DNA from: Kalmanozyma brasiliensis GHG001
Taxonomy: Eukaryota > Basidiomycota > Ustilaginomycetes > Ustilaginales
Direction: 5' to 3'
Assembly: GCF_000497045.1 (NCBI RefSeq)
Contig: NW_015961952.1
Coordinates: forward strand, 434,001 to 498,000
Length of the DNA stretch: 64,000 nucleotides
Positions 41,021 through 51,351 of the stretch are shown here, piece by piece. A program made the position numbers and the translations under genes. The first letter of the stretch is position 1. Each line of letters starts with the position of its first letter. The notes beneath the pieces are model-generated. The model was given only the letters and a program-made list of their open reading frames with translations, was not told the DNA's origin and did no database searches.

Positions 41021-43249
41021 CTAAGCTCGCCCACGCAACCTCCTCTCCATGGTCACCCTGCCAGTGCGGAACTGGTTCTCCAGGTCGGCCAGTTGCGCTT
41101 CCCCTTCGGCACGCATCTCGATCGCCGCTGCCTCTGCTTTCGCCTGCAGCCACTCTCCCAGCGTCATAGCCCGCTGCGAATCGTCCAGATCCAGCTTTGA
41201 CAGCTGCGGCAGATGCGAGAGTGGACTGCGGCCGGTGCTCGGTGCCATGGCTGCAATGGAGGACCATCGAGGAGCGCCACGGATGGTGGCTTGCGAGCCG
41301 GTGTTCGGTAGAGCTGCGTCGGTATCGAGGTCGGTCTCGGGCACGATGTCGATGCTGTCTGCAGAAGCAGGCTCGATTTCGACTTCCGAGATGAGAGGGC
41401 TTGACTTGGTCGGACCGCGCTTGGACGAAGACGAGGCGGAAGACTTTCCACTGCCACTGCTGGGAGCTGCTTCTCTGGATGTGTTCTTCGCCGAGGCCAC
41501 CGCTTTCGAGGCAGTGCCAGAAGAGCGCTTCTGAGCCGGCTCCGGATCCGCTTCCGAGCTCATCGACGGGAACGCGACTGTGTCCGCTACCGTTGCATCC
41601 GCCTCATCGTTGTCCGTCGCTTTTGCTGATGCCTTGCGTGACTTGGTGGTGGATGCCGATGCTTTGGTGGCTGGAATCTTTGTCGCAGTCGCCTTGGCTG
41701 CGCGACCACCACGCCTCTTGGGCTCCTCCGCGGGCTCCTCCTCTGCCTCGTCATCGTCGTGCTCAATGACGGTGTTGTCTTCGATCACTTGCACCGAGTC
41801 CTCCTCCATGGGTGTCTCCACCTCTGGCTCGGGAGTCGGTTCCTTCGGAGCGGCAACCGCAGCTTCCTGGTCGAGCTTCTTGGACCTGGAACGGCTCTTC
41901 TTGGGCTTGGTGGGCTGGACGGGATCGGTCGCAGGCATGGGCGAATCCTCGCTGTGTGCAGTCGGGAAGGGAACGACGGGATCGGAAAGAGCGAGCTCTC
42001 GCTTGGCGAGGTCTTCTTCATCGGGTCTGCGGAGTTTGCGGTTGAGACCTTCGTCCGAGAGCAGGTTGATGGCTTTGGTGGCTCTTCTGCTGGCAGCTCG
42101 ACCGGGTCGTGCTGGTGCTGCTTGAGGGGCAGTGCCGTTGCCGAGACCCGTCACGCTCTTCTTCTTGCTCAGCGTCTGGACCGGCTCCTCGACTGGTGTC
42201 TCAGGTGCAGCCACCTCAGCGGGCTCATCCTCCTTCGGCTCGTCCTCTTCCACTTGCGCCTTGGCGGCGAGCTTCTTTGTCGAAACGCTGCGAGCCTTGC
42301 GGCCTCCTTTCTTTGCTGGCGCTTCGACCTCAGCTGACTCTGCTCCTGGCTCCTTCGGCGTGGTTTCGGTGGCCCTGGGCTCGTCTTGCGGACCCGCGGG
42401 CGCCTCGTCCAATTCTTCTCCCTCTTGCTTCTTTGCGAGAGCGGCGACTGACTTCTTTCCCTTGGCGATCTTTACCGAAGCTTTGCGTGTTGTCGACACA
42501 GCACGTTTGCCGCCCTTCTTTGGCACTTCGACGGGTTCGACTTCCTCTTCAGCTGCGTCTTCTTCGACGATCGGCTCCGGAGCCGGCTCTCGCAACTCGC
42601 AGTTGAAAAAGGCGCAATCCGGAACGCGTCGTTGATGCTCGTGAACGGGATCGTCTGCCTTTTCCCATCCGCCGAGCGACTTGCTGCAGTAGACGCACTT
42701 GGCGTTGTCGGGTTCTTCGTCGGTAGGAGCAAAGTAGAAGCCGGCTTCGGCGAGCTTCTTGCTGGTGGGCTTCCAGCCCTTCTTGCCGTCGTACGGCCAT
42801 TGCGAGCCGAAGGTCTCCTTTCGTGCTGAGATCATCTCTTTGCTGGTAGGTAGAAGCGTGGCAATTTGCCAGGTCCATGTGCTGGTCGCACCGTCCAGGG
42901 AAGCGGCTTGTTGACTGCGAAAGATGCGACACCAGCCATTGCCTGGAATCGCGTCTTCGAGTCTTGAGAGCGGATCATCGCTGGACTGCCAATTGGCTAT
43001 TTGGATGTCAGTGTAGAGGAAATGGGAGACGGCGTCGGGTTCGTCCTGTGATGGCGTGTGGTAGAAGCCATGCTCAGCGAGCGTGGCTGGCGTCGGGATG
43101 CCTGATGTTTTGGCGCTGCGGCCAGTGACGGGATGAGGCCATGATAAGGAAGAGGATGCTTTGGTGGACTGCCTCTTCTTTGCTGCTGACGTGGAAGTGG
43201 ACGACGAAGCGACAGAGAACGAAGCCAGGCGCTCCTCTGCCGAGAACAT
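41021..43249 (-). CDS. BIR1: BIR-domain protein, BIR1/survivin-like (chromosomal passenger complex)
   Basis: A 742-aa intronless protein from ATG 43249. Two N-terminal BIR repeats are followed by ~520 residues of Lys/Ala/Glu/Pro-rich disordered sequence, the architecture of fungal Bir1/Pbh1. BIR2 (about 143-217) has all zinc ligands: C185, C188, H205, C212, with GWKPTSKKLAEAGFYF and GGWEKADDP. BIR1 (about 37-110) keeps the fold (LAEHGFYHTPSQDEPD) but C-x2-C is replaced by H76 and Y79 and the later His/Cys are missing. The C-terminus (SHLPQLSKLDLDDSQRAMTLGEWLQ) may be the INCENP/Borealin-binding helix region. Family role: centromere and spindle function with Aurora B. It is divergent from WAPL. 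Confidence 0.9.
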   Translation of the reverse strand: MFSAEERLASFSVASSSTSTSAAKKRQSTKASSSLSWPHPVTGRSAKTSGIPTPATLAEHGFYHTPSQDEPDAVSHFLYTDIQIANWQSSDDPLSRLEDAIPGNGWCRIFRSQQAASLDGATSTWTWQIATLLPTSKEMISARKETFGSQWPYDGKKGWKPTSKKLAEAGFYFAPTDEEPDNAKCVYCSKSLGGWEKADDPVHEHQRRVPDCAFFNCELREPAPEPIVEEDAAEEEVEPVEVPKKGGKRAVSTTRKASVKIAKGKKSVAALAKKQEGEELDEAPAGPQDEPRATETTPKEPGAESAEVEAPAKKGGRKARSVSTKKLAAKAQVEEDEPKEDEPAEVAAPETPVEEPVQTLSKKKSVTGLGNGTAPQAAPARPGRAASRRATKAINLLSDEGLNRKLRRPDEEDLAKRELALSDPVVPFPTAHSEDSPMPATDPVQPTKPKKSRSRSKKLDQEAAVAAPKEPTPEPEVETPMEEDSVQVIEDNTVIEHDDDEAEEEPAEEPKRRGGRAAKATATKIPATKASASTTKSRKASAKATDNDEADATVADTVAFPSMSSEADPEPAQKRSSGTASKAVASAKNTSREAAPSSGSGKSSASSSSKRGPTKSSPLISEVEIEPASADSIDIVPETDLDTDAALPNTGSQATIRGAPRWSSIAAMAPSTGRSPLSHLPQLSKLDLDDSQRAMTLGEWLQAKAEAAAIEMRAEGEAQLADLENQFRTGRVTMERRLRGRA

Positions 43250-44177
43250 TGCTGCTATGCTCGGTGATCTGAGGCGATGGCAAAATGGGAGATCCGATGG
43301 GTCGATTGATTCAGCCGAGATCGCGATTCGACGACGAGCCGGACGTTCCGAGTTCGATGTCGGAAGGGTAGCGAATGGGTATCTGTGGTGATGCGACCGA
43401 GATCAAGAGTGTCAAGAATCGAGCTTGAGGTGTGGTGGGATCGAGATGAAGCACAATGATCGCGTTGCAAGAGAAACCCTGGCTGAAGAATGAAAGTGTT
43501 GGTGTCCCTCGGTGCGTCGAGAGGGCAGTGGATCGAAAGTAACACTTTTCGAGTGTTGCTGCCTCGCGAAGTCCTCTCGCAGCAGACAGAGCGGGTATCG
43601 CGCCTGTGGGCGTAACGCTGCGTTTTGGATTTCTGAGAGTCGTTCTGCTGCCGCGAAATTTGCACCTTTTCAACGCGTCTGTTGAACGCACGTGATGCTT
43701 TGGCTGGGGGAAAACAGTGCGGCAAGGCAGCTGGGCCATGAATTCACACAGGCAGCGCAGCTTCTGCATGGCGAGCAGGACCCTGAACGCTTTGACCGAG
43801 ACAAAAGAAGATCCAAAAAAAGTCGGACGAGCCGCATCGACTGTGGTCAGCTCACTCTGGGAGCCTACTTGCATGCGTGCTCAACTGCCTCCATCCGACC
43901 ATCATCCCCAGCACTGCACCAGCTCTTCGCATCGAGGTCGGAGTGTCGTGTGACCCAGTGAAAGAGGGCGTGGGAAGATTGCATCGCCAAGCGGGTCACG
44001 CCTCGCTTCATCCGACGCTTTCCCACGCTGCTTAGATGCTTGGAGCTTGTTTCTCTTGCTCTTATCACATCAGAGACATAAAAGCTCGTCAGCTTCGAGC
44101 ATTCACTTCTTGCTTCATCGGCTCCTCCTCTACAGTCACGCAAGCATCCGAGACAGACTCGTGAGTCAGGTCCAACC
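43250..44177. promoter_or_regulatory. Divergent promoter region of BIR1 and WAPL
   Basis: 928 bases between the start codons of two mitotic chromosome genes. It holds G1/S-type elements at 43652-43678 (listed separately). No convincing ORF or RNA gene lies inside. Confidence 0.55.
43652..43678. promoter_or_regulatory. SCB-like CGCGAAA plus MCB ACGCGT pair
   Basis: CGCGAAA (43652-43658) matches the SBF box CRCGAAA, and ACGCGT (43673-43678) is a perfect MluI cell-cycle box, 14 bases apart. The MCB also sits in a small inverted repeat (TTCAAC ... GTTGAA). In yeasts these sites bind MBF/SBF and drive G1/S expression; function here is inferred. Confidence 0.45.
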
Positions 44178-47100
44178 ATGGATCTCTCCTCGTCGCTGCG
44201 ACGCAAGCAGAGCACAGTCACCTATGCCAAGCGCAATCGGACACAAGGCGGCAGCGCACACTCATCGCCCGCTGTGGCTCGTCGCTCTTCCTTCGCCGCC
44301 AAAGAGGACTCTTCCTCGAGCGCATCCTCCGACGATGAAGCCGGTCCATCCGTATCACGCTCTAGACGCAAAGACACCGCCACCATCGTCTCTCCCTCAT
44401 CACAGACGGCTGCAAGGAATCGTTTCAGTCCAAAGGAGCCAGCAGCTCGCCCTCTCACCAATACTCAGGCATCGACGACGGGCAATGGATCACCCAAGAG
44501 GGTCTCCGCTTCCACTCCTACTGCCATCGCCTCGACTTCTCGATCAGCTCTGAGGTCCGCCTCGCCGACCAATCCGAGTCCATTCCCAAGGTCTAGCTCA
44601 TCATCCACCGGCCTTATCTCCACGACTAGATCGCTTCCACAGCGTCCACCTAGAGCAGCATCTCCCACGCCCACCCAGTCGAATCGTTCCCCTGCCAAGA
44701 GAAGCGCCAGCACCTCGCCTCGCAAGCTCTCGTCGTCTGTATCGCCAACCAAACGTCTGGCTCGCTCACGCACACCTTCGCGCCCTGCGCAGGACCTCAG
44801 CGGACTTTTTGATGCCATCGAGTCCACTCTGCCTCAAGCTCGCCACCCATTTGGAAGAAGCGAGAGTCAACCCATCGTCCATCTCCACCAGGATGACGCC
44901 GAACAGACCCTCTTATCCGCACCTGCATTCGCTCCCAGTCCACTCCAATCCCCAACTCTCCCAGCCTTCGACTTCAACGATGCAGATGCACCGCTTTCTC
45001 CTGGTCTTCTCACCAGTCCTTCCAAACGATCGAGAATGGCGGACAGGATGGCACCTAGAGCCGCTCGCCCGACCAAATCCAGGGTGGACGAGATTGCAGA
45101 AGCCCTAAGCAACTCTAGACGAGGATCACTCCGTAGAATCGAGACGGCTCCATCCGCAATGTCGGACACGGGCGCTCCGGGACCATTCGCCTCGGAGACG
45201 AGTCGACATACGTCAACCAACGGTAAGGACGATGATGCAAAGAGTGCGCGCCTCTCGGATGCTGGCTCCGCACGCCTCGATACCGCTTCACAGGCTGACA
45301 GCCAATCTCAAGAAGGTGTCAATGCGGCTCTGAGCGCTCGAAAACTTGCGGGTATCAAGCAGAGCTCGGCCAGCAATGCTAAGCGCACCTACGGTCTACA
45401 GCGTAGCTTCCTCGCCGACCAGGCCGAGGAGAATCTCCTGAGCGACCCCGCGGCAGCGTCGTCGCCTTCTGGCCCTTCTTCGCGCAACATTGAAGATGAG
45501 ATCGAGGCAGAGCTCAAGGGCAACAGCAACGGAAACGGAAAAGGTACTGCAGCCAGCAAGCTATCTGGGACAACATTTAAGGCTTCGATTCGCAAGCCAG
45601 ACTTGGCTCCCTCTGCTCCTCGCGAAAGCTATGCCGAACTGCTCAAAAAATGGGGCGAGGGCGCAGAAGACATTGAATGGGACGAGTCGCAAGACCCTAC
45701 CCTCAATCTCAAGTCGATCACCTCTCTTCGGTCTCAGGGCGAACTCAGGCGCTTCAATGACGACCTCGAGTATCTTTTCACCGGACTCGACGCAGCCCAA
45801 GCCCTATCCATCCGCCGCAGCTCCACCGTCGAGCTGATCCGCCTCCTTTGCGGCAAGCCCGACCTTGGAGGACTTGATCAAGATGCAAGTGACGCCGAAG
45901 ACGACCTCGAGGATCCCCTCGCGTCGGCTCAGTCCGCCGAATTTATGCGCAAACTCAAGGCGTCGGATCTGATCGCACGACTCTTCGACCTCTTCCGGGG
46001 AGCTGAAGCCGGCGAGGGTGTTGATGACGTCCTGGATGCCGCCATAGCCGTGTACATCGCAAAATTGCTCAAGTCTGGGTCCACTGCCGTGCCGCTCACC
46101 CGCGAGCGGTGGTCAGAGCTCAGTGCTGTCCTTCATGGCCTTCTGACGCGGGCGGACAGAGCCGAGCATCAAGAGCGCAAGGACGGCTTAGCTCTGCTGC
46201 GCCTTCACGAGCTCAAACTCCACAAGATCGCATCCAGAACAGACCGCAAGACGCTGGCTGAGCTTCGAGACATTGCACGGATCTCAAAGCTGTTCGTAGC
46301 CGGTTCGCAAAGCTGGACGTTGCGTAACCTCGTTCTTGCTTCGTGCTGTTCGTTGATCGTACTGCCTCGTCGGCTGTTGACCGATGTTGTCATCAGCGAC
46401 CTGTTCATGGATGCTGATGGACCCCATGACCGTCCTCAGGCGTCGTTTTTCAATACTGTTCTCGGCGTGCTGGTCTCGGAAGGCGCCAAGGCCCGACACC
46501 GGCTCATCGACTTTACCAAGGGACTTGAGCTCGTCACGCCGGCTGCGATCGAGTCGATCCCAGACCTTGAGACGGTCGACGTGTGCATCCGATTCCTAGA
46601 CAAAGGCATGGATGTCTTGTACCTCGAACTCGATCAAGCTGTCCCGGCATCCATTGAGACCCTGGAGTCAGTGCAGCACCTCATCCATTTCGCTATCCAA
46701 GCAGCCCCCTTCGGTGGTGGCCTGCACCCCGGCGATGCCGACAAGTCCAAGGACAACGGCGCACCGAGCCGTGCTCTGCAGATCCTGCATGGACTGTTCA
46801 AGATGCTGCTCGATCTGAGTCAGGTCGACGCAAATTGGAGTGAATCCCTGGCTTCCTCTCTAGATGTGCAAGAGGCCGTCATGCGAGCGTTCCTCCTCAG
46901 CCACCGCAGCGCCTCGCTGCTTCGTCAGACGGCTTCAAACGCAACGGAAACGAAAAGCAGGAAGGGCAAGTCGGCGGTCAAGGAGAATGACGGTGATGAC
47001 GCGACGCACAGGCCCGGCATCGCGCTGTTCGAAGACGTCGTGCATCTGTCCCTGGCGCTTCTCACCAATCTGCTCATCAAGCAACTCGACAAGGCGCGCG

Positions 47101-47660
47101 ATACACTGCAAGCGATCCGCATCAATCCTGCTTGCTGGGGTCGACGAACTTGCTCCGTCAAGTGCACATGCGACGACAGATCATCCGCGCTTCAGCTGCT
47201 GGCACGTGTCTTCTTCGACACTCGCATCGCCGCAGCAAGCAACGATGACAGCAACGCAGCGTACCTCTCAAATTCGATCGCGACCGCTATTGCGCAGTTC
47301 GCAGTCGGTGACTCCACGCGACTGGAAACATGCCGAGCTGCTCTCGACGCCGAACTGCCTGTTCTGAACGGCAAGAGCGGCGCCACAAATGTGATCAAGG
47401 ACAGCGGCTTCGAGACGCTTCTGGACGCGGTAGAAGAGTTTGCTGTGGTGCATGAGGCGGCATTGCACGCGGAACGAGCGCGAGCGGCAGAAGCAGCGCT
47501 CAATGACGATGAAGATGCAGAAATGCAAGCGGAAAACGGGGACGAGACGGCGAAGGCGACGAAGGATGTAAATGTGGAAGGCGATACCAGCAACCCGGTC
47601 GCCGTCGAAGCTGGGCAACTGATCAAAGATCTGGCCATCGCACTTCGACAGATGGCCTGA
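44178..47660 (+). CDS. WAPL-family cohesin release factor (Wpl1/Rad61-like)
   Basis: An 1,160-aa intronless protein with a ~400-residue Ser/Pro-rich N-terminus and a WAPL domain from about 405: YGLQRSFLADQAEENL, then LNLKSITSLRSQGELRRFND, then SIRRSSTVELIRLLCGKPDLGG. WAPL opens the cohesin ring together with Pds5, releasing cohesin from chromosomes. The remainder is a helical repeat region (RNLVLASCCSLIVLPRRLL, then VLGVLVSEGAKAR) ending in an acidic tail near 1115-1130. The short conserved SITSLR/RRF and RRSS blocks are the basis of the call. The start context CCAACCATGG is good. It is divergent from BIR1 and convergent with the MFS gene (about 160 bases apart). Confidence 0.87.
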   Translation: MDLSSSLRRKQSTVTYAKRNRTQGGSAHSSPAVARRSSFAAKEDSSSSASSDDEAGPSVSRSRRKDTATIVSPSSQTAARNRFSPKEPAARPLTNTQASTTGNGSPKRVSASTPTAIASTSRSALRSASPTNPSPFPRSSSSSTGLISTTRSLPQRPPRAASPTPTQSNRSPAKRSASTSPRKLSSSVSPTKRLARSRTPSRPAQDLSGLFDAIESTLPQARHPFGRSESQPIVHLHQDDAEQTLLSAPAFAPSPLQSPTLPAFDFNDADAPLSPGLLTSPSKRSRMADRMAPRAARPTKSRVDEIAEALSNSRRGSLRRIETAPSAMSDTGAPGPFASETSRHTSTNGKDDDAKSARLSDAGSARLDTASQADSQSQEGVNAALSARKLAGIKQSSASNAKRTYGLQRSFLADQAEENLLSDPAAASSPSGPSSRNIEDEIEAELKGNSNGNGKGTAASKLSGTTFKASIRKPDLAPSAPRESYAELLKKWGEGAEDIEWDESQDPTLNLKSITSLRSQGELRRFNDDLEYLFTGLDAAQALSIRRSSTVELIRLLCGKPDLGGLDQDASDAEDDLEDPLASAQSAEFMRKLKASDLIARLFDLFRGAEAGEGVDDVLDAAIAVYIAKLLKSGSTAVPLTRERWSELSAVLHGLLTRADRAEHQERKDGLALLRLHELKLHKIASRTDRKTLAELRDIARISKLFVAGSQSWTLRNLVLASCCSLIVLPRRLLTDVVISDLFMDADGPHDRPQASFFNTVLGVLVSEGAKARHRLIDFTKGLELVTPAAIESIPDLETVDVCIRFLDKGMDVLYLELDQAVPASIETLESVQHLIHFAIQAAPFGGGLHPGDADKSKDNGAPSRALQILHGLFKMLLDLSQVDANWSESLASSLDVQEAVMRAFLLSHRSASLLRQTASNATETKSRKGKSAVKENDGDDATHRPGIALFEDVVHLSLALLTNLLIKQLDKARDTLQAIRINPACWGRRTCSVKCTCDDRSSALQLLARVFFDTRIAAASNDDSNAAYLSNSIATAIAQFAVGDSTRLETCRAALDAELPVLNGKSGATNVIKDSGFETLLDAVEEFAVVHEAALHAERARAAEAALNDDEDAEMQAENGDETAKATKDVNVEGDTSNPVAVEAGQLIKDLAIALRQMA

Positions 47661-47823
47661 CAATGTGCACAGACGAGACAACGACGGATGCTATGTTGTA
47701 TCTCTAGACAACATCAATACCCAAAGGCCTCAGATCTCATGCACACGATCGCAACCCCGACTTCTGACTGGATGAGATACGACCGGCGTTGCAGCATCTT
47801 TGTTCAAGTCTGCCTCTGAAAAT

Positions 47824-49419
47824 CTACCTGCCCTCGCTCCTTTCTGTCCGTTGCCCACGCTCCATGTCATCCAGCCGGAGACACACCAAGGGCCCGACAA
47901 ACCCGATCACGCCCAAAACCACCCACACCATCTGCCCGCCCAGCAGACCTGTCGTCACGCTGAACGCAAACAGACTGTTGGCAAGATACGGGCCGGCTGC
48001 ACGTGCGATGCTACTGCTCATCTGCGCCAGACTGTTGAGCGTGCCTAGTGCAGGACTTGGGTCGAGGAGCGATGCGCATTGGGTGACGAGAATCGTGTTG
48101 CTGGCATACGCCATGCCGCCCATCACACGTATCGCCGTGCTGATCAGCAGGCATGTCCACACAGCCACCGAAGTAGCGGAAGTGCTGCGAGCGAAGGCGT
48201 TCGCCACGGGCAGCAGTACCATCGACAGCGGAAAGGAGAGCATGGACGCTTGATACACGCGCAGGGTGCCGTATCGCTTCTGGAGGGGTGGGAAGAGGAT
48301 CAGTTGGACCAGCGCCCCTCCGAGTCCGTTGATGCTGAGCAAAATGCCCGTTTCGGACGATGTGAAGCCTACACCGCCGAGAGCTGCGGGCTCGAAGAGG
48401 TACAGCACAAGGACTGCGTCCAGCGCGACCGAGATCAGGGCGAGGAGGCCGTATGAGAGGAGTACCTTCTGGATCTGCGCGATGGACAGGATCGAGAAGA
48501 TGGTCGGTGGAGTTGGTGGTTCGGTTTGAGCATGGTTGGTGGTGGTCGATGTGGTTTCGGTGGTGGTAGTGTTCTCCACTGCACCATAGCCGTTCGAATG
48601 GGAGGCATCATCGTCGTCGGCCTGCTGTGACCGTCGCTTCTTCTGCTGCTGCTCGATCCTCTTTTGCTCGACTTTCGACGGTAGGGTCTCGTCCAACGCC
48701 ACCGCGCCCAAGGTAATACTTCCCAACGTCAGTCCCGCACTCACCAGGCACGGCAACAGGAAGGGATACTCGACCCACAGCCCTCCGAATCCCGCCCAGC
48801 TGCCCTCGCCAAACACACCCGGGTACTGCTCCGCCGGTCTGCTCAGATATCCTCCCAACAGCGGTCCGATGAAGCTTCCCACGGTCCACGTCAAGGCCAA
48901 AAAGCTGAATGCCCTCGCCTGGTTGCTCCCGTCCGTTAGCTCGCCCATCACGCTCTTGATGATTGCCACATTGCCATTCGTCGCCCCTGCCAAACTTCTC
49001 GCCAGGACTGCCCAGACGAAGCTCCTACTCAAACCGAAGAGCACCGCGCTGCAGGCTACACCACACAGCCCGCTGATGAGCACAGGTTTGCGACCAATTC
49101 GATCGGACAGACTGCCCCAGAAGAGAATGGTGCACGTCTGCGAGACGGAGAAGAGAGACTCGATGATGCCTGCGTAGTATCCGACGGACGCGCGCGCTGG
49201 ATAGGGCGGAAGGGTGTAGACGAGATCGTTGACGAACGGGAAGATGAGGGTGAACGAGATGGGTTCGGCGAGACGCATGAGGATGAGAATGATGATTGCG
49301 CGTTTGGGGAGCGGTGTGTCTTTGCGAGGTGAGGAGGTGGGGAGGAGGGGTTCTTGTTCGGGGTCGTCGCCCGCGGATCGGGTGAAAGCATGGCCGTTTG
49401 AGGGTTGCGAGGTCGACAT
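47824..49419 (-). CDS. Major facilitator superfamily transporter (DHA1-like)
   Basis: A 531-aa protein from ATG 49419 (MSTSQPSNGHAFTRS); the longer open frame begins at TTG. About 12 hydrophobic segments are visible in two halves. MFS motif A follows TM2 (GSLSDRIGRKPVL), and motif C-like glycines occur in TM5 (SFIGPLLGGYLSRP). The central cytosolic loop is long and carries polyT/E and QQQKKRR stretches. The pattern LMRLAEPISFTLIFPF near the start is shared with fungal DHA1-type proteins of the yeast YCR023C and plant zinc-induced-facilitator group. The substrate cannot be deduced. Confidence 0.87.
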   Translation of the reverse strand: MSTSQPSNGHAFTRSAGDDPEQEPLLPTSSPRKDTPLPKRAIIILILMRLAEPISFTLIFPFVNDLVYTLPPYPARASVGYYAGIIESLFSVSQTCTILFWGSLSDRIGRKPVLISGLCGVACSAVLFGLSRSFVWAVLARSLAGATNGNVAIIKSVMGELTDGSNQARAFSFLALTWTVGSFIGPLLGGYLSRPAEQYPGVFGEGSWAGFGGLWVEYPFLLPCLVSAGLTLGSITLGAVALDETLPSKVEQKRIEQQQKKRRSQQADDDDASHSNGYGAVENTTTTETTSTTTNHAQTEPPTPPTIFSILSIAQIQKVLLSYGLLALISVALDAVLVLYLFEPAALGGVGFTSSETGILLSINGLGGALVQLILFPPLQKRYGTLRVYQASMLSFPLSMVLLPVANAFARSTSATSVAVWTCLLISTAIRVMGGMAYASNTILVTQCASLLDPSPALGTLNSLAQMSSSIARAAGPYLANSLFAFSVTTGLLGGQMVWVVLGVIGFVGPLVCLRLDDMERGQRTERSEGR

Positions 49420-49953
49420 TGTGGTGCTGGTCGTCGTCAGCGGTCGTGAGGCGACAATTGCAATGAGAGTACCGAGATGCTTGCTGTGCCGTCGAAGCTG
49501 CTCCTTATATCCACGTGGAAGATGCAGGGTCTCACAGTGGTTGATGGCTGGCAAGCACCGTCCCCACCACGTCGATCGAAGTTCGAGAAGCTAGATCTTG
49601 TCGACAGTCTCGAGCAAGCAATCTTTGTCGAGCTAGTTGATCTCAATGAAGACGTCGTCGTTGCCGGTGTATAGTAAGGGTCGATTGCGACATGGTGCCG
49701 TCTTGTTGTAGGACCGAAGAGAGGAACGACGATATGACTCCAACCAACGGCGCCAGGATTCGTGCTCGTCGATCATGACTCGCGCTCGTTACACCAACAC
49801 TTCGTCATCGGCTATGCTTTTCACGTTTGTCCGGCAAATTCGCCGGCAGCAAGAAGGTTCGTCCAAAAAAGGGTCCAAAAATTCACGCAGAAAAAGTTTG
49901 GCTCTCCTCCATCAACCATCACCACCTCATCAAGCACAGAGCATAGCAGCAAG
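49420..49953. promoter_or_regulatory. Divergent intergenic region between MFS transporter and SHQ1
   Basis: 534 bases with both promoters. The frame upstream of SHQ1 is open, but its codons before ATG 49954 do not resemble the family. No specific site is recognised. Confidence 0.45.
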
Positions 49954-51351
49954 ATGGATGGCTTCGAAATTCCCGACTTTCAGGTTTCGCAGGATGACAA
50001 CCACGTCTATGTAGATGTGTCGTGTCCGAACGGCGACGTGGGTGCGAGGGGAGCGACGCCGAACGTAGCTGTCGAAGGACGCATCTTTGGATTTCATCTC
50101 GAGCCGTACTACCTGCCGCTCGTCCTGCCCGGTGCAGCGATACTGTCCAACGTCGATGATGCAGTCCACAGCTCACATGACGGTCGAAGACACTACAGAG
50201 TCACGTTGAACAAGCTGCAGCCAGGGGAGCGCTTCGAAGGGTTAGACCAGCTGCAACCGCAACTGTTGCCGGAAGACCAGATGAAGCAAGCCCTGGCGGA
50301 TGCGGAGCAGTCGAAGGGCTTCTTCCAACCAACAGGCGGTGATGCCAGCAGCACTCGAGCGATGGATGACGCGGCCAAGTCGTTGTTGCAGCAAGCGCTG
50401 CGGAGTCAGGGGCTGACGGCGGTCAACGACGAGGATGGGGAAGCGGCGATCGATGCGAGCGCGATGCAGGCCGGATCTGCTGCGCCGAGTAGCGCTACCG
50501 CCGGCGCTCAGGGTCATGGCTTTGGTTTCAGGAGCAGCTTCAGGGGCTCACTCATCCCAGCAGGATGCGCGGATACGCGCAACATACTCGAAGTCCCCAA
50601 TCCGGAAGCCGTCGAGCTGGCGCAGCGAGAACAAGCCGCTTTGGCGTTCGAGGAGCAGCACTGGGACGAAGGCATCTACATGGACAATTTTCTCGACATC
50701 GATGGCGAGCTGGCACACCTACTCCGCTTTCAGCCGAGCATCCCAGCAAGTACCGCTTCAGGCACTTCGAGCCTGGTTGACGATTCACATCATGTCATGG
50801 AGGCGCTCGCGCTAACACTGCAGCTGCTGTTCGCATACAGCTACGACGAGCGCACCAACGAGGGCGATCCCACGGTCGAATCCGGCTGGACGATTGCCAA
50901 GCTTTCCCATTCTCTCGCAGCATCCGCCCCACCCCGAACCACTTCTGCGACCACGTTGGAATCCGTCGTTTCCGCAACCCTGATCGGGTGTGCAAGACGA
51001 GCGCTGACCGTCCCCCTCTACCGACACTGGAATCTGACGCTCGCCTGCATCCACGACACTCTGCTTCGGCTCGAAGCAGGTGCGACACACGTCAAGCACT
51101 GCCTGCATCAGATTGCTGAGCGACTCGAGGAGGGCGAGGACCCGATCCTGTGTCGATTGTCAGAGGTGTGGTTGACGCCGCTGTTGGCGGAGATGCCGGA
51201 TGATGGGGAATCGAGGAGGTTGGCGGCGTGCGTGAGGCTGCAAGCGGGAGAGTTGACGAAGGACAAGGTGGGAGGTGAGAGGTGGGATTTGGAGGTGGTC
51301 GAGCAGGCCGCGAGGGAGGCGTATGATGAGGGTGAGGGAGGGTTTGTATGA
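49954..51351 (+). CDS. SHQ1: SHQ1, H/ACA snoRNP assembly chaperone
   Basis: A 465-aa protein from ATG 49954 (MDGFEIPDFQVSQDD), chosen because this begins the CS/Hsp20-like domain (residues ~1-95: HVYVDVSCP, LEPYYLPLVLPG). The C-terminal SHQ1 domain runs from about 208 (ILEVPNPEAVELAQREQ), with the hallmark LFAYSYDERTNEGDPTVESGWTIAKLS starting near 291 and LYRHWNLTLACIHDTL. SHQ1 holds dyskerin/Cbf5 away from RNA until the H/ACA particle assembles, in the nucleus. The linker (about 110-200) is Ala/Gln/Gly-rich. One exon is sufficient. Confidence 0.93.
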   Translation: MDGFEIPDFQVSQDDNHVYVDVSCPNGDVGARGATPNVAVEGRIFGFHLEPYYLPLVLPGAAILSNVDDAVHSSHDGRRHYRVTLNKLQPGERFEGLDQLQPQLLPEDQMKQALADAEQSKGFFQPTGGDASSTRAMDDAAKSLLQQALRSQGLTAVNDEDGEAAIDASAMQAGSAAPSSATAGAQGHGFGFRSSFRGSLIPAGCADTRNILEVPNPEAVELAQREQAALAFEEQHWDEGIYMDNFLDIDGELAHLLRFQPSIPASTASGTSSLVDDSHHVMEALALTLQLLFAYSYDERTNEGDPTVESGWTIAKLSHSLAASAPPRTTSATTLESVVSATLIGCARRALTVPLYRHWNLTLACIHDTLLRLEAGATHVKHCLHQIAERLEEGEDPILCRLSEVWLTPLLAEMPDDGESRRLAACVRLQAGELTKDKVGGERWDLEVVEQAAREAYDEGEGGFV

